Below are positions 18,188 to 27,065 of a stretch of 64,000 nucleotides of DNA, piece after piece; position 1 is the first letter of the stretch, and every line of letters begins with the position of its first letter. The translations under genes were made by a program, and so were the position numbers. Where the stretch lies: the NCBI RefSeq assembly GCF_018069875.1, contig NZ_JAGQDF010000011.1:62001-126000 (forward strand), given 5' to 3'. Under the pieces are notes generated by a model, which saw only the letters and a program-made list of their open reading frames with translations, was not told the DNA's origin and did no database searches. The DNA is from Ideonella alba. Lineage in GTDB: Bacteria > Pseudomonadota > Gammaproteobacteria > Burkholderiales > Burkholderiaceae_C.

Positions 18188-19437
18188 GCGAGATCCTCCG
18201 GGTGAGCAGCCCACAGCCGCCACAGCAGCAGTGCGGCCAGGGCCTTCAGGGCGCAGGGCAGCAGCGCGTAGACCGCGGCCAGCCAGGCCAGCGCGGCCGG
18301 GTCGCGCTCGCCCGGCTGGTAGCCCAGCGCGGCCAGCAGCGGCAGCACCGCGCCGGCCGCCAGGGCCAGATTGAGCTTGGTGACGACCTGCCACCAGCCG
18401 ACATAGGCGCCGTCGTGCCGGCCACGGTCGCCCGCGCGGCCGATCACGCCCGACAGCAGCGCCCCGGGCAGGGCCAGGTCGGCCCCCAGCGCGGCGCCCG
18501 CGGCCAGGCAGACCGCCAGGAACCAGGGCGCATCGCCCGCGTCCAGCGCCGCGGCGCCGATGAACGCCAGGATGGACAGCCCCATGCCGGCCATCCACGA
18601 CCGTGCCAGGCCCCAGCGCGCCACCGCCTGCAGCCACAGCGGCAGTGCCGCGGCCGCAGCGCCGAAGTAGGCCGCCAGCAGCAGGCCGGGCCAGGGGGCG
18701 GCGGCCTGCAGGCGGTCGGCAATGTAGAACAGCACCAGCGTGGCCGGGATCGCGCTGGCGATGCCATTGAGCGCGAACACCGCCAGCAGACGGCGGAAGG
18801 CGGCCTGCTGCCAGGGGCGTCGCCAGTCGCCGGCGTCGGCGGCGGCCACCGGCTGCGGCCGGGGCGCGGCGGTCCAGGCCCACCAGCCCAGGCCCAGCAA
18901 CAGCGCGCACAGCGCCAGTGACGCAGCGTAGCCGGCCAGCTCCGGCGTGACCGAGGCGGCCAGCACGCCGGCCAGGCCCAGGCCTTCGCGCCAGGCCACG
19001 ATGCGGCCGCGCTGCAGCGCATCGCCACCCAGCCGCGCGCCCCAGCCCTGGTGGGCGATGGCCAGCGCGCTGGCACTGGCGCAGGCCAGCAGCAGCGTCA
19101 GCGCCGCGCCCGGCCACTGCAGGGCGGCGGGCCAGGGCGGGAAGAAGAGCAGCCACATCGTCAGCGCCATCACCACCGCCGCGCCGGCCCCAAAGGCCAG
19201 CACGCGGCCCGGCGAGCGGGCATGCAGGCGGTCGACCCAGCGGCCCAGCAGCGGGTCGATCAGCGCGTCGGCCAGGCGCGAGGCCAGCAGCAGCGTGCCC
19301 AGCGCGGCCAGCGGCCAGCCCAGGGTCTGCGCGTAGTGGTGCGGCAGGTGCACGTACAGCGGCACGCTGGCAAAGGCCACCGGTGCGCCCAGCAGCCCGT
19401 AGCGCCAGCCCGCGCCAGCGTCGGCCGCGGCACTCAC
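18184..19437 (-). CDS. MFS transporter, GPH (sugar:cation symporter)-like
   Basis: A 417-residue permease with about twelve hydrophobic segments. The loop ASRLADALIDPLLGRWVDRL after the second segment is the family-specific motif of MelB/GPH-type transporters. I chose GTG at 19437; the longer frame upstream begins inside the next gene and is basic and low-complexity. The substrate is unknown. In this cluster type the permease may move a lipid or a modified fatty-acid product, but that is inference. It is coupled to DUF3833 by a 4-bp overlap. Confidence 0.82.
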   Translation of the reverse strand: MSAAADAGAGWRYGLLGAPVAFASVPLYVHLPHHYAQTLGWPLAALGTLLLASRLADALIDPLLGRWVDRLHARSPGRVLAFGAGAAVVMALTMWLLFFPPWPAALQWPGAALTLLLACASASALAIAHQGWGARLGGDALQRGRIVAWREGLGLAGVLAASVTPELAGYAASLALCALLLGLGWWAWTAAPRPQPVAAADAGDWRRPWQQAAFRRLLAVFALNGIASAIPATLVLFYIADRLQAAAPWPGLLLAAYFGAAAAALPLWLQAVARWGLARSWMAGMGLSILAFIGAAALDAGDAPWFLAVCLAAGAALGADLALPGALLSGVIGRAGDRGRHDGAYVGWWQVVTKLNLALAAGAVLPLLAALGYQPGERDPAALAWLAAVYALLPCALKALAALLLWRLWAAHPEDLA

Positions 19438-19489
19438 GGGGCGACCCTCGGGGCGGCGCGCCGACGCGCGGTGAAGCGGGCCGGTGCGC

Positions 19490-20020
19490 TCATCCCGCCT
19501 CGGCGAAGGGTCCCAGCAGGGCGCGGCGCAGCGCGGGCTCGGAGGTGCGCGGCGACAGCCAGATGCCGAAGAACAGCTTCGAGAAGCGCGCATCGCGCAG
19601 CACGCCCAGCGAGCGGCCATCGCCGCGCAGGAACTCGGCACCTTCGCCCGGGCGGTGCAGGCCGCTGAGTGATTCGCCGGCGCGCACGTCGGGCAGCAGC
19701 GCGCTGAGCTGGCTCTCCCAGCGTGCCGCCTGGGTGTCGTCGAATTTCTCCTGGCGGCGCATCTCGGTCAGCGAGCGGCGAGCGATGTCGGCGCCGCTGA
19801 AGGCGCGCCGGTAGGCCAGCTCCAGCGCCAGCGGCGCGGCGGCGAAATCAGCGGCGCGGAAGCCCGGCGCCACCCACAGCCGCGCCACATAGACCTCGAA
19901 GCCCCAGACCTTGAACAGCGATTCGCCGGCCGGCTGCAGGCCGGCCTGGCGCGCGCTGGGTTCGTGGCCGTGGGCGGCCAGCGGGGCCAGCGCAGCGGCC
20001 AGCAGCGTGCGGCGGTGCAT
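19490..20020 (-). CDS. Chalcone isomerase-like exported protein
   Basis: This 176-residue protein has a signal peptide (about residues 1-18) and the bacterial chalcone-isomerase-like fold signature. The segments are GLQPAGESLFKVWGFEVYVARLWVAPGF, LALELAYRRAFSGADIARRSLTEM and FFGIWLSPRTSEPALRRALLG. These bacterial proteins do not carry out plant flavonoid chemistry; fatty-acid-like ligands are suspected. It sits 3 bp after the cfa-like gene and belongs to the same operon. Confidence 0.85.
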   Translation of the reverse strand: MHRRTLLAAALAPLAAHGHEPSARQAGLQPAGESLFKVWGFEVYVARLWVAPGFRAADFAAAPLALELAYRRAFSGADIARRSLTEMRRQEKFDDTQAARWESQLSALLPDVRAGESLSGLHRPGEGAEFLRGDGRSLGVLRDARFSKLFFGIWLSPRTSEPALRRALLGPFAEAG

Positions 20021-20023
20021 GGT

Positions 20024-21247
20024 TCAGTCGGCGTGGGCCAGCGTGACGTGCAGCACGTCGATGTCGCCCTGGGTGAAGCCGGCCTCGCAGTAGGCGAGGT
20101 AGAACTCCCAGGTGCGCTGGAAACGCTCGTCGAAGCCCAGGCCGGCGGCCTCGGCCCGCCTGGCCAGGAAGCGCTCGCGCCACAGCGCGCAGGTGCGGGC
20201 GTAGTCGGGGCCGAAGGCCATCGCGTCGACCACCTTCAGGCCGGCCGCCGCCGCGTGCTGGCGGATGGCTTCGGGGCTGGGCAGGCAGCCGCCGGGGAAG
20301 ATGTACTGCTGGATGAAGTCGGTGCCCTGCAGGTAGCGCTCGAACAGCTCGTCGCGGATCACGATGCTTTGCAGGCAGACCCGGCCGCCCGGCGCCAGCA
20401 GCTTCTTCAGGCTGCGGAAGTAGGTGGGCCACCATTCGCGGCCGACCGCCTCGATCATCTCGACCGAGCAGATCGCGTCATACGGGCCGTCGTCGATGTC
20501 GCGGTAGTCCTGCAGACGCAGGTCGGCCTGCAGACCGGCCTTGGCCAGGCGCTCGCGCGCCCAGGCCAGCTGCTCGGTGGACAGCGTCACGCCGGTGAGC
20601 TGCGCCCCGGCGCCGGCGGCGGCTTCGGCCAGCGCGCCCCAGCCGCAGCCGATCTCCAGCACGCGCGAGCCGGGTTGCACGCGCGCCTGCTGCAGCACGC
20701 GCTGCACCTTGGCGTGCTGGGCCTCGGGCAGGCTGCGTTGGCGGTCGCCGGCGAACCAGGCCGACGAGTAGTTCATCGTCTCGTCCAGCCACAGGCGGTA
20801 GAAGTCGTTGCCCAGGTCGTAGTGGGCATGGATGTTCTTGCGGCTGTTGGCGCGGGTGTTGCGGCGCATCAGGTGACGCAGCCGATAGGCCAGCCGGCCC
20901 CACCAGCGGCCGAAGATCGCTTCGTCCAGCACCGGCCGGTTGGCGGCCAGCACGCGCAGCAGCAGCGGCAGGTCAGGGGTGCTCCAGCGGCCGTCGATCC
21001 AGGCCTCGGCGAAGCCGATGTCGCCGGACTTCAGCGCGGCCGAGAAGGGCGTCCAGTCGTGCAGGTGCAGCTGGGCGTGCAGCGGCGCATCGTGGGCGCC
21101 GAAGTGCTGCACGGCGCCACCGGGCAGTTGCAGCGTCAGCTGGCCGTGCTGCAGGCCTTCGAGCAGGCGCAGCACGGTGCGGGCGGCGGCGGGGGTGTCG
21201 CCGGGCAGCGCCAGGGACAGCGGGGAGCGCAGGGTGCGGGTGTTCAT
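20024..21247 (-). CDS. cfa: Cyclopropane-fatty-acyl-phospholipid synthase-like methyltransferase
   Basis: A SAM-dependent enzyme that adds a methylene or methyl group to unsaturated acyl chains of membrane phospholipids. The 407-residue protein has HYDLGNDFYRLWLDETMNYSSAWF and the SAM loop VLEIGCGWGALAEAAA. The bicarbonate/active-site region is IFPGGCLPSPEAI, and HYARTCALWRERF-type residues are near the C-terminus. In this genomic setting the relatives include methyltransferases acting in furan fatty acid formation under singlet-oxygen control in Rhodobacter. Whether this one makes cyclopropane or methylated products is undecided. Confidence 0.9.
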   Translation of the reverse strand: MNTRTLRSPLSLALPGDTPAAARTVLRLLEGLQHGQLTLQLPGGAVQHFGAHDAPLHAQLHLHDWTPFSAALKSGDIGFAEAWIDGRWSTPDLPLLLRVLAANRPVLDEAIFGRWWGRLAYRLRHLMRRNTRANSRKNIHAHYDLGNDFYRLWLDETMNYSSAWFAGDRQRSLPEAQHAKVQRVLQQARVQPGSRVLEIGCGWGALAEAAAGAGAQLTGVTLSTEQLAWARERLAKAGLQADLRLQDYRDIDDGPYDAICSVEMIEAVGREWWPTYFRSLKKLLAPGGRVCLQSIVIRDELFERYLQGTDFIQQYIFPGGCLPSPEAIRQHAAAAGLKVVDAMAFGPDYARTCALWRERFLARRAEAAGLGFDERFQRTWEFYLAYCEAGFTQGDIDVLHVTLAHAD

Positions 21248-21271
21248 CGGGGGGCCTCTCGATGACGTCGG

Positions 21272-22039
21272 TCAGCGGGTGACGAAGCGCGCCGGCGGCG
21301 CGGGCTTGGAGCGGAAACCGGTGCGCCGCCACCACAGGCCCAGGGCCTGCCAGTGGATGCGCCAGACGATGCCCAGCGTCAGCAGCGGGTGGCGCAGCCA
21401 GGCGCGGCGCAGCGCCGCCGGCGTGACGGGTTCCAGCGCGCCGCTCCAGCTGGTCTGCAGCAGCGCGCCCTGGGCGTCGTCGTGGTCGACGCGCACCACC
21501 ACGCGCGGCGCTTCGCCGGGGCGCTGGGTGCGCAGCAGGCGGAAGCGGTAGCTGCCGGCCACATCGCAGAAGGGCGAGACATGGAAGACCTTGTCGGCGC
21601 GCAGCTCCTGGCCTTCGCGCGGGTCATCCAGCAGGTAGCAGTGGCGCTCGCCGAAGGTGTTGTTGACCTCGGCGACGACCGCGCGCAGCGTACCGTCGGC
21701 GCGCTCGCACCACCAGAAGCTGACCGGCTTGAAGGTGTGGCCCAGCACGCGCGGGAAGCACTGCAGCCAGACCTCGCCGCCCGCATCGGTGATGCCCTCG
21801 CTGCGCAGCAGCTCGTCCAGCCAGGCCAGCGCGCCGCCGTCCTCCGGGCCGCGGCCGTCGCCGTGGTCGCGGTCCCAGAAGGCGATCGGCGCCCAGCGGT
21901 TGCGCGGCAGCGCGCCCGGCGCGCGCTGCAGGCTGCGCATGGGCAGCATCAGGAAGGCGCTGGGGTAGGCGAAGGCGTGGCGCTGCGGACGCAGCCGCGT
22001 GTGCCGCACCTGGCCGAAGCCCAGCTGGGCGGTGTTCAC
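21272..22039 (-). CDS. DUF1365 family protein
   Basis: A 255-residue protein beginning at GTG 22039, whose first bases overlap the stop of the FAD oxidoreductase. DUF1365 marks are GQVRHTRLRPQRHAFAYPSAFLMLPM, VWLQCFPRVLGHTFKPVSFWWCERADG and NNTFGERHCYLLDD. The family is almost always adjacent to the FAD-dependent oxidoreductase and CFA-type genes, as here. A plasma-membrane lipid role is suspected. The apparent longer frame on this strand reads through the oxidoreductase gene in a wrong phase and is not real. Confidence 0.88.
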   Translation of the reverse strand: MNTAQLGFGQVRHTRLRPQRHAFAYPSAFLMLPMRSLQRAPGALPRNRWAPIAFWDRDHGDGRGPEDGGALAWLDELLRSEGITDAGGEVWLQCFPRVLGHTFKPVSFWWCERADGTLRAVVAEVNNTFGERHCYLLDDPREGQELRADKVFHVSPFCDVAGSYRFRLLRTQRPGEAPRVVVRVDHDDAQGALLQTSWSGALEPVTPAALRRAWLRHPLLTLGIVWRIHWQALGLWWRRTGFRSKPAPPARFVTR

Positions 22040-23337
22040 GCGGCCTCCAGCGCGCGCGGCGGCTGCTCGGCGATGCGCAGCGCCAGCGCCTCGGCCACGC
22101 GCTGGCCGGCGGCCAGGCCGTCCTCGTGGAAGCCATAGCCGGCCCAGGCGCCGCAGAACCAGGTGTGGTGCTGACCCTGCAGCGCCGGCAGGCGGCGCTG
22201 GGCGTCGATCGCGGCCTGGTCGAACACCGGGTGGGCGACATCGAACTCGCCCAGCACATGCTGGGGCGCGATCGGCCGCAGCGGGTTCAGCGACACCACC
22301 ACCGGCTGCGACCAGGGCAGCGGCTGCAGGCGGTTGATCAGGTAATGCAGGCAGACCTCGCGCGTGCCCTGGCCGGCGCTCTCGAAGTTCCAGGCCGCCC
22401 AGGCGGCGGTGCGACTGGGCAGCACCGACGCGTCGGTGTGCAGCACGGCGCGGTTGGGCTGGGTGCGGATCGCGCCCAGCACCGAGCGCTCCAGCGCGTC
22501 GGCCTGCTCGCCCAGCAGCGCCAGCGCCTGCGGGGCGTGGGTGGCCAGCACGACCTCGTCGAAGGCCTCGCTGCCCTGGTCGGTGTGCACCCGCACCCCG
22601 CCGGGCAGGCGCTGGATCGCGCGCACCGGGGTGTCCAGGCGGGCATCGGCCAGACCGGCGACGATGCGCCGCACGTACTCGCGCGAGCCGCCGCGCACCG
22701 TGTACCACTGCGGCCGGTCGCTCACCTGCAGCAGGCCGTGGTTGTGGCAGAAGCGGATCATCGTGGCCACCGGGAAGCGCAGCATCTGGTCGGTGGGACA
22801 GCTCCAGATGCAGGCCAGCATCGGCAGCAGGTAGTGCTCGCGCAGCGCGGTGCCGAAGCGGTGACGGTCCAGGAAGTCCTGCAGCGGTTCCTGCAGCGCG
22901 GCCTCCTCGCCACTGTCGGCCAGACGGGTGCACAGGCGGTTGAAGCGCAACAGATCGCTCAACATGCCCCAGAAGCGCGGGCGCAGCAGGTTGCTGCGCT
23001 GGGCGAAGACCGTGTCCAGCGAATGGCCGCTCCATTCCAGCGGCCCCTGTGCGGTGGGGGCCTGCACCGAGAAGGACATGTCCGACGGCGCCGTGGGCAC
23101 GTCGAGCGCGTCGAACAGGCGCAGCAGCCGCGGGTAGGTGCGGTGGTTGAAGACCAGGAAGCCGGTGTCCACGCCGTGGGTCACCGGGCCCTGGGCGGTG
23201 GGCAGCGTGACGTCCACGGTGTGCGCATGGCCGCCGAAGTGCGAGCCCGCCTCGAACAGCGTCAGCTCGGCCTGCCCGCGCAGCGCATGGGCGACCGCGA
23301 GGCCGGAAATGCCGGAGCCGACGATGGCGATTCTCAT
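22036..23337 (-). CDS. NAD/FAD-dependent amine oxidase-type oxidoreductase
   Basis: A 433-residue flavoprotein with the N-terminal FAD-binding fold MRIAIVGSGISGLAVAHAL and GGHAHTVDV. The conserved block is GVDTGFLVFNHRTYPRLLRLF and the C-terminal dinucleotide-contact strand is CGAWAGYGFHEDG. The family resembles flavin-containing amine oxidases and UfaD-like desaturase/oxidase enzymes acting on acyl chains. It is the first gene of the leftward operon, divergent from the MerR regulator, with an operator-like palindrome about 100 bp upstream. Confidence 0.88.
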   Translation of the reverse strand: MRIAIVGSGISGLAVAHALRGQAELTLFEAGSHFGGHAHTVDVTLPTAQGPVTHGVDTGFLVFNHRTYPRLLRLFDALDVPTAPSDMSFSVQAPTAQGPLEWSGHSLDTVFAQRSNLLRPRFWGMLSDLLRFNRLCTRLADSGEEAALQEPLQDFLDRHRFGTALREHYLLPMLACIWSCPTDQMLRFPVATMIRFCHNHGLLQVSDRPQWYTVRGGSREYVRRIVAGLADARLDTPVRAIQRLPGGVRVHTDQGSEAFDEVVLATHAPQALALLGEQADALERSVLGAIRTQPNRAVLHTDASVLPSRTAAWAAWNFESAGQGTREVCLHYLINRLQPLPWSQPVVVSLNPLRPIAPQHVLGEFDVAHPVFDQAAIDAQRRLPALQGQHHTWFCGAWAGYGFHEDGLAAGQRVAEALALRIAEQPPRALEAA

Positions 23338-23437
23338 GAAGAGTCCTTGTGTGCGGGCTGAGGAGTGCGACCCCCTGGGAACCCGTACGAGCGATGCGCC
23401 CGCACGGATGAGCGACGTGGACAGTATCCAACAAACG

Positions 23438-23462
23438 ACCGTTTTGTCTACGACAAAATGGT
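23438..23462. promoter_or_regulatory. Operator-like palindrome between the oxidoreductase operon and merR
   Basis: TTTTGTC and GACAAAA (23442-23448 and 23452-23458) form perfect 7-bp arms around TAC. The flanking ACC and GGT also match, so the symmetry spans 25 bp. A further ACAAA half-site at 23431-23435 faces TTTTGT, giving three possible half-sites. This AT-rich patch stands out in a high-GC region and is centred between two divergent starts, as expected for the operator of the adjacent MerR regulator. Confidence 0.65.
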
Positions 23463-23505
23463 TATTCACTTGGAGATGTCCGGGATCGTCCTCGACAATG
23501 CGGCC

Positions 23506-24498
23506 ATGCCCCCAATGTCGACACGGTCTTCGCCCGACGCGCCCGAGCGCCCGCCGGCGGCGACCCACGGCATTGCCGACGTGGTGCGCGAGACCGGCCT
23601 GGGCAAGGACACGCTGCGGGTCTGGGAGCGGCGCTACGGTTTTCCGACGCCCGAGCGCGACGCCCAGGGTGAGCGCCGATACGACGAGGCCCAGCTGCAG
23701 CGCCTGCGCCTGATCCGCCGCCTGCTCGATGCCGGCCACCGGCCGGGCCAGGTGGTGCCGCTGCCGGTGGCGGAGTTGCAGGCCTTGTGCGGGCAGCCCC
23801 CGGCCGGGCGCCGTCCGCGCGCGCGCCATGCCCGCGCCGCGCAGGTCGCGGCGCAGTCCCTGGGCGCCTTGGATCCGTCCTGGCTGGCGCTGGTGCAGGC
23901 GCACCGCACCGACGCTTTGCGCGCCGGCCTGCAGCAGCAGATGCTGGCGCGCGGGCTGCTGGCCACGCTGCAGGAGGTGGTGGCGCCGCTGGCCGCGCAG
24001 GTGGGCGAGGCCTGGTCGCGAGGTGAGCTGTCGGTGTTCCAGGAGCACCTGTTCACCGACACCGTCGAGGCCTCGCTGCGCGAAGCCACCGCGGCGCTGG
24101 CGCCCGGCGCCGCCGCCCCGGCGCGGCCGCCCCGCGTGCTGCTGACCACGCTGCCGGGCGAGCAGCACACGCTGGGCCTGCTGATGGCGCAGGCGGCGCT
24201 GGCCCTGCAGCGCTGCGAGACCGTGATGCTGGGCCCGGACACCCCGGTGGCCGAGATCGCCGAGGCCACGCGCCGGCTGGCGGTCGATGTGGTGGCGCTG
24301 GGCACCAGCCGCCTGGCCCAGCCGCGCGCGCTGCGGTCGGGCCTGCAGAGCCTGCGCACCGCGCTGCCGCCGGCCGTCGGCCTGTGGGTGGGCGGACCGG
24401 TGCAGGCGCTGCTGGGACCGCGCCCACCGCAGGGCGTGCAGGCGGTCGCGCGGCTCGATGAACTGCCGGCGCTGGTCGAGGCCTGGCGCGCCGCCTGA
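23506..24498 (+). CDS. litR: MerR-family cobalamin-dependent photoreceptor regulator (LitR/CarH type)
   Basis: A 330-residue regulator. The MerR DNA-binding domain (about 22-80) has DVVRETGLGKDTLRVWERRYGFPTPERD. A helical bundle follows, with Trp 170 and Glu-His 180-181 in the spacing W-x9-EH. The C-terminal B12-binding fold has the E-x-H-x-x-G motif at 219-224 (GEQHTLG). Both motifs are diagnostic of adenosylcobalamin-binding light sensors CarH/LitR, which bind DNA in the dark and let go in light. The start is the ATG at 23506; one at 23515 is equally possible. It is divergent from the oxidoreductase operon it probably controls. Confidence 0.85.
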   Translation: MPPMSTRSSPDAPERPPAATHGIADVVRETGLGKDTLRVWERRYGFPTPERDAQGERRYDEAQLQRLRLIRRLLDAGHRPGQVVPLPVAELQALCGQPPAGRRPRARHARAAQVAAQSLGALDPSWLALVQAHRTDALRAGLQQQMLARGLLATLQEVVAPLAAQVGEAWSRGELSVFQEHLFTDTVEASLREATAALAPGAAAPARPPRVLLTTLPGEQHTLGLLMAQAALALQRCETVMLGPDTPVAEIAEATRRLAVDVVALGTSRLAQPRALRSGLQSLRTALPPAVGLWVGGPVQALLGPRPPQGVQAVARLDELPALVEAWRAA

Positions 24499-24562
24499 CC
24501 CAGCTCAAGACTCGGCCACGCGGGCCGATGTATCACCGATACACAGCCCTGCGTCCTGGTTG

Positions 24563-25690
24563 ATGTCCAGTTGCCCGTCGTCCTCCCCTGCCCGCTGCCT
24601 GCCCTGGATGGACTGGCTGTGGGCGGGCGCGCGCAGCCAGGCCAGCGTGACGACCCGCCGCAAGATCATGCAGGTCAACCTGGGCGCCGCGGGGGTGGCG
24701 CTGACCATCCTGGCCTACTTCGCCTATTACCAGTGGAGCGGCAATCCGGCGCTGGTGCGCACGGGCTGGGCACAGTTGCCCTTCGTGCTGGGTGTGCCGC
24801 TGGTCTGGCGCCTGAACGCGCAGGGACGTGACCAGCAGGCGCGCTGGCTGGTGTTCGCGCTGGCGATGGGCGGCACACTGGCGGCGGTCCTGGCGGGCAT
24901 CGGCACCGCCCTGGGCGCCCACATCTACTTCCTGCTGTTCGCCGTGCTGACGCTGGCCTTCTTCCCGCTGGCGCAATGGCGCTCGGCGCTGGTGCTGTCG
25001 CTGTGCAACGCGCTGATCTTCCTGGCCTTCGACCAATGGGGCTGGCCGGCCCACGCGTCGCTGCAGGCGCTGCCCGCGGCCACCCAGAAGTCGATCAGCC
25101 AGTCGCTGGTGGTCGGGTGCATCACGGTGGCGATTGCCCTGACCGCGCTGAGCGAGTGGGCCGCCGACCTCAACGAACAGCGCCTGCTGGCCCTGGCCGA
25201 CACCGACGCGCTGACCGGCCTGCGCAACCGCCGCGCGCTGCTGGAGGCGCTGCAGGGCGAGGTGGCGCGCGCGCGCCGCAGCGGCCGGCCCCTCAGTGTG
25301 GCGGTGCTGGACCTGGACCACTTCAAGAGCGTCAACGACCACCATGGCCACGAGGCCGGCGACCAGGTGCTGCGCCAGTTCGCCGAGCTGATGCGGCGCG
25401 AGCTGCGCGGCTACGACACCGGCGGTCGTCTGGGCGGCGAGGAGTTCGTGGTGCTGATGCCGGACACCGACCTGGCGCTCGCCGTGGCCAGCATCGACCG
25501 CCTGCGCGCCGCCCTGGCGGCCCGGCCGCTGGCCTGGATCGACGAGCAGGTGGACATGACCGTCAGTGCCGGCGTGGCCTGTCTGAGCGCCGAGGACGAG
25601 GGCGACGGCAGCGATCTGCTGCGCGCCGCCGACCTGGCGCTCTACGCCGCCAAGCGCGACGGCCGCAACCGGGTCAGAACCGCGTCGTGA
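24563..25690 (+). CDS. Membrane diguanylate cyclase (GGDEF)
   Basis: An enzyme making cyclic di-GMP from GTP. The 375-residue protein has about six hydrophobic segments (residues about 45-215), then a GGDEF domain: DTDALTGLRNRRALLEAL, VAVLDLDHFKSVNDHHGHEAGDQVL, and the active signature GGEEF. A product-inhibition site RGYD stands exactly five residues before the signature, so feedback control is expected. There is no extra sensor domain beyond the membrane part. The start could be ATG 24563 or 24608. The 3' end overlaps the convergent aldolase-type gene by 17 bp. Confidence 0.9.
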   Translation: MSSCPSSSPARCLPWMDWLWAGARSQASVTTRRKIMQVNLGAAGVALTILAYFAYYQWSGNPALVRTGWAQLPFVLGVPLVWRLNAQGRDQQARWLVFALAMGGTLAAVLAGIGTALGAHIYFLLFAVLTLAFFPLAQWRSALVLSLCNALIFLAFDQWGWPAHASLQALPAATQKSISQSLVVGCITVAIALTALSEWAADLNEQRLLALADTDALTGLRNRRALLEALQGEVARARRSGRPLSVAVLDLDHFKSVNDHHGHEAGDQVLRQFAELMRRELRGYDTGGRLGGEEFVVLMPDTDLALAVASIDRLRAALAARPLAWIDEQVDMTVSAGVACLSAEDEGDGSDLLRAADLALYAAKRDGRNRVRTAS

Positions 25691-26936
25691 CCGCGCCGGT
25701 GACGCGGTAGGCGGCGTCCACCAGCGGCAGCCAGCGCCACTTGTCGAAGCTGGTGCAGGGGTGCGAGATGCCCAGGCCGATGATCTCGCCCACCTCGGGC
25801 GCGGGGTCTGCGGCGTCGAAGCGCAGGTAGGCGTGCTGGTCGTTGAGCCGGCTGATCTGCCAGCCGGCCGGCACCGGCGCCGCGGCGGTGTCGCCCGGCT
25901 GGGCGCGCCACAGCGGCAGCGGCAGGTCCATGTCGAAGGACACATCGCGCTTGCCGCAGCCCAGCAGCGCCAGCCCGGGCTCGGGCACCGACTGCACCGC
26001 GGCCAGCACTTCCAGCGCCGGCTGCAGCGTCGTGGCCTGGCGCAGGCGCAGGCCCATGCACTGCAGATGGCGGTGGTAATGGACGTGGTCGTGGGTCAGG
26101 TAGCAGCCCGAGCGCAGCACGCCGCGCACCGGCACGCCCAGGTCGGGCTGCAGCCGCGCCGCCACCAGATCGAACACCGAGGAGCCGCCGGCGCTGAGGA
26201 TCAGCGCCGCGCCGCCGGTGTCGAAGGCGCCCTCGGCCAGCAGCGCGCGGGCCAGCGCGTCCACCCGGTCCATCAGCGCGTTCACCGCCGGCACATCCTG
26301 GGCGTCGTTGCAGGTGGCCAGCGCGCCCTCGTAACACTCCAGGCCCGCCAGGCGCAGCGCCGGGCTGGCGGCGATGCGCCGTCCCAGCGCCAGGGCCTCG
26401 TCGTGGTGGCGCGTGCCGGTGCGCTGGCCGGCCAGACCCAGCTCCAGCAGCACGTCAAAACGCCGGGCGCTTGCGCGCGCCACCTGCCAGGCCTCGATCA
26501 GCGCCACCTGGGCCGGTGAGTCCACCAGGAACCACAGGCGCAGCGCCGGGTCGCGGTCCAGCAGCCCGGCCAGCGTGTCCAGCTCGGCCGCCTGCACCAC
26601 CTGGTTGGCGATGACGATGTTCGCCATGCCGTGCCGCGCGGCCTGCGCCGCCTGCCAGGCGGTGGCCACGCTCAGGCCCCAGGCGCCGGCCTCGCGCTGC
26701 AGCGCCCACAGCTCGGGCGACATGCTGGTCTTGCCATGCGGCGCCAGGCTCAGGCCGCGCTCGGCGCAGAAGTCGCGCATCCAGGCCAGGTTGTGGCGCA
26801 GCGCGTCCTCGCGCAGCACCGCCAGCGGCAGGGCCAGGTCGCCGCGCAGCAGCTGCCAGCCCTGAGCGCCGATGGCCGACAGCGGCAGCGGCGGGTGCAG
26901 CGGCGGGAAGCCCTTGAAGTCGTGGTCGATCAGCAT
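25674..26936 (-). CDS. D-threonine aldolase / D-serine deaminase-like (DSD1) PLP enzyme
   Basis: A 420-residue fold-type III PLP enzyme. The N-terminal alanine-racemase-like barrel has the PLP lysine in APHGKTSMSPELWALQ (Lys 69). The C-terminal DSD1-like beta domain has the zinc-ligand pair His-x-Cys in GISHPCTSFDKW and the segment GCGKRDVSFD. Members cleave or deaminate D-beta-hydroxy amino acids; the exact substrate is open. I prefer ATG 26936 (MLIDHDFKGF) over 26960. The gene stands alone, convergent with the diguanylate cyclase. Confidence 0.85.
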   Translation of the reverse strand: MLIDHDFKGFPPLHPPLPLSAIGAQGWQLLRGDLALPLAVLREDALRHNLAWMRDFCAERGLSLAPHGKTSMSPELWALQREAGAWGLSVATAWQAAQAARHGMANIVIANQVVQAAELDTLAGLLDRDPALRLWFLVDSPAQVALIEAWQVARASARRFDVLLELGLAGQRTGTRHHDEALALGRRIAASPALRLAGLECYEGALATCNDAQDVPAVNALMDRVDALARALLAEGAFDTGGAALILSAGGSSVFDLVAARLQPDLGVPVRGVLRSGCYLTHDHVHYHRHLQCMGLRLRQATTLQPALEVLAAVQSVPEPGLALLGCGKRDVSFDMDLPLPLWRAQPGDTAAAPVPAGWQISRLNDQHAYLRFDAADPAPEVGEIIGLGISHPCTSFDKWRWLPLVDAAYRVTGAVTTRF

Positions 26937-27065
26937 GGGCCGATCGTAGCGGCCTGGCACGGTCGGGCTGATCGAGAACTGATCGAAAAGTGATCCAGCG
27001 CCTGCTGCGCTCGATGAGCCGCGTTCCTAACATTCGGTCACACCCCTTTCACCGACGGAGTACCC

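Noticed and set aside
21272-23434. A 720-codon minus-strand frame spanning DUF1365 and the oxidoreductase, suggesting a fusion protein
   Set aside because: Only the last 255 residues are DUF1365. The rest is an out-of-phase reading of the oxidoreductase gene, which has its own correct frame and start.
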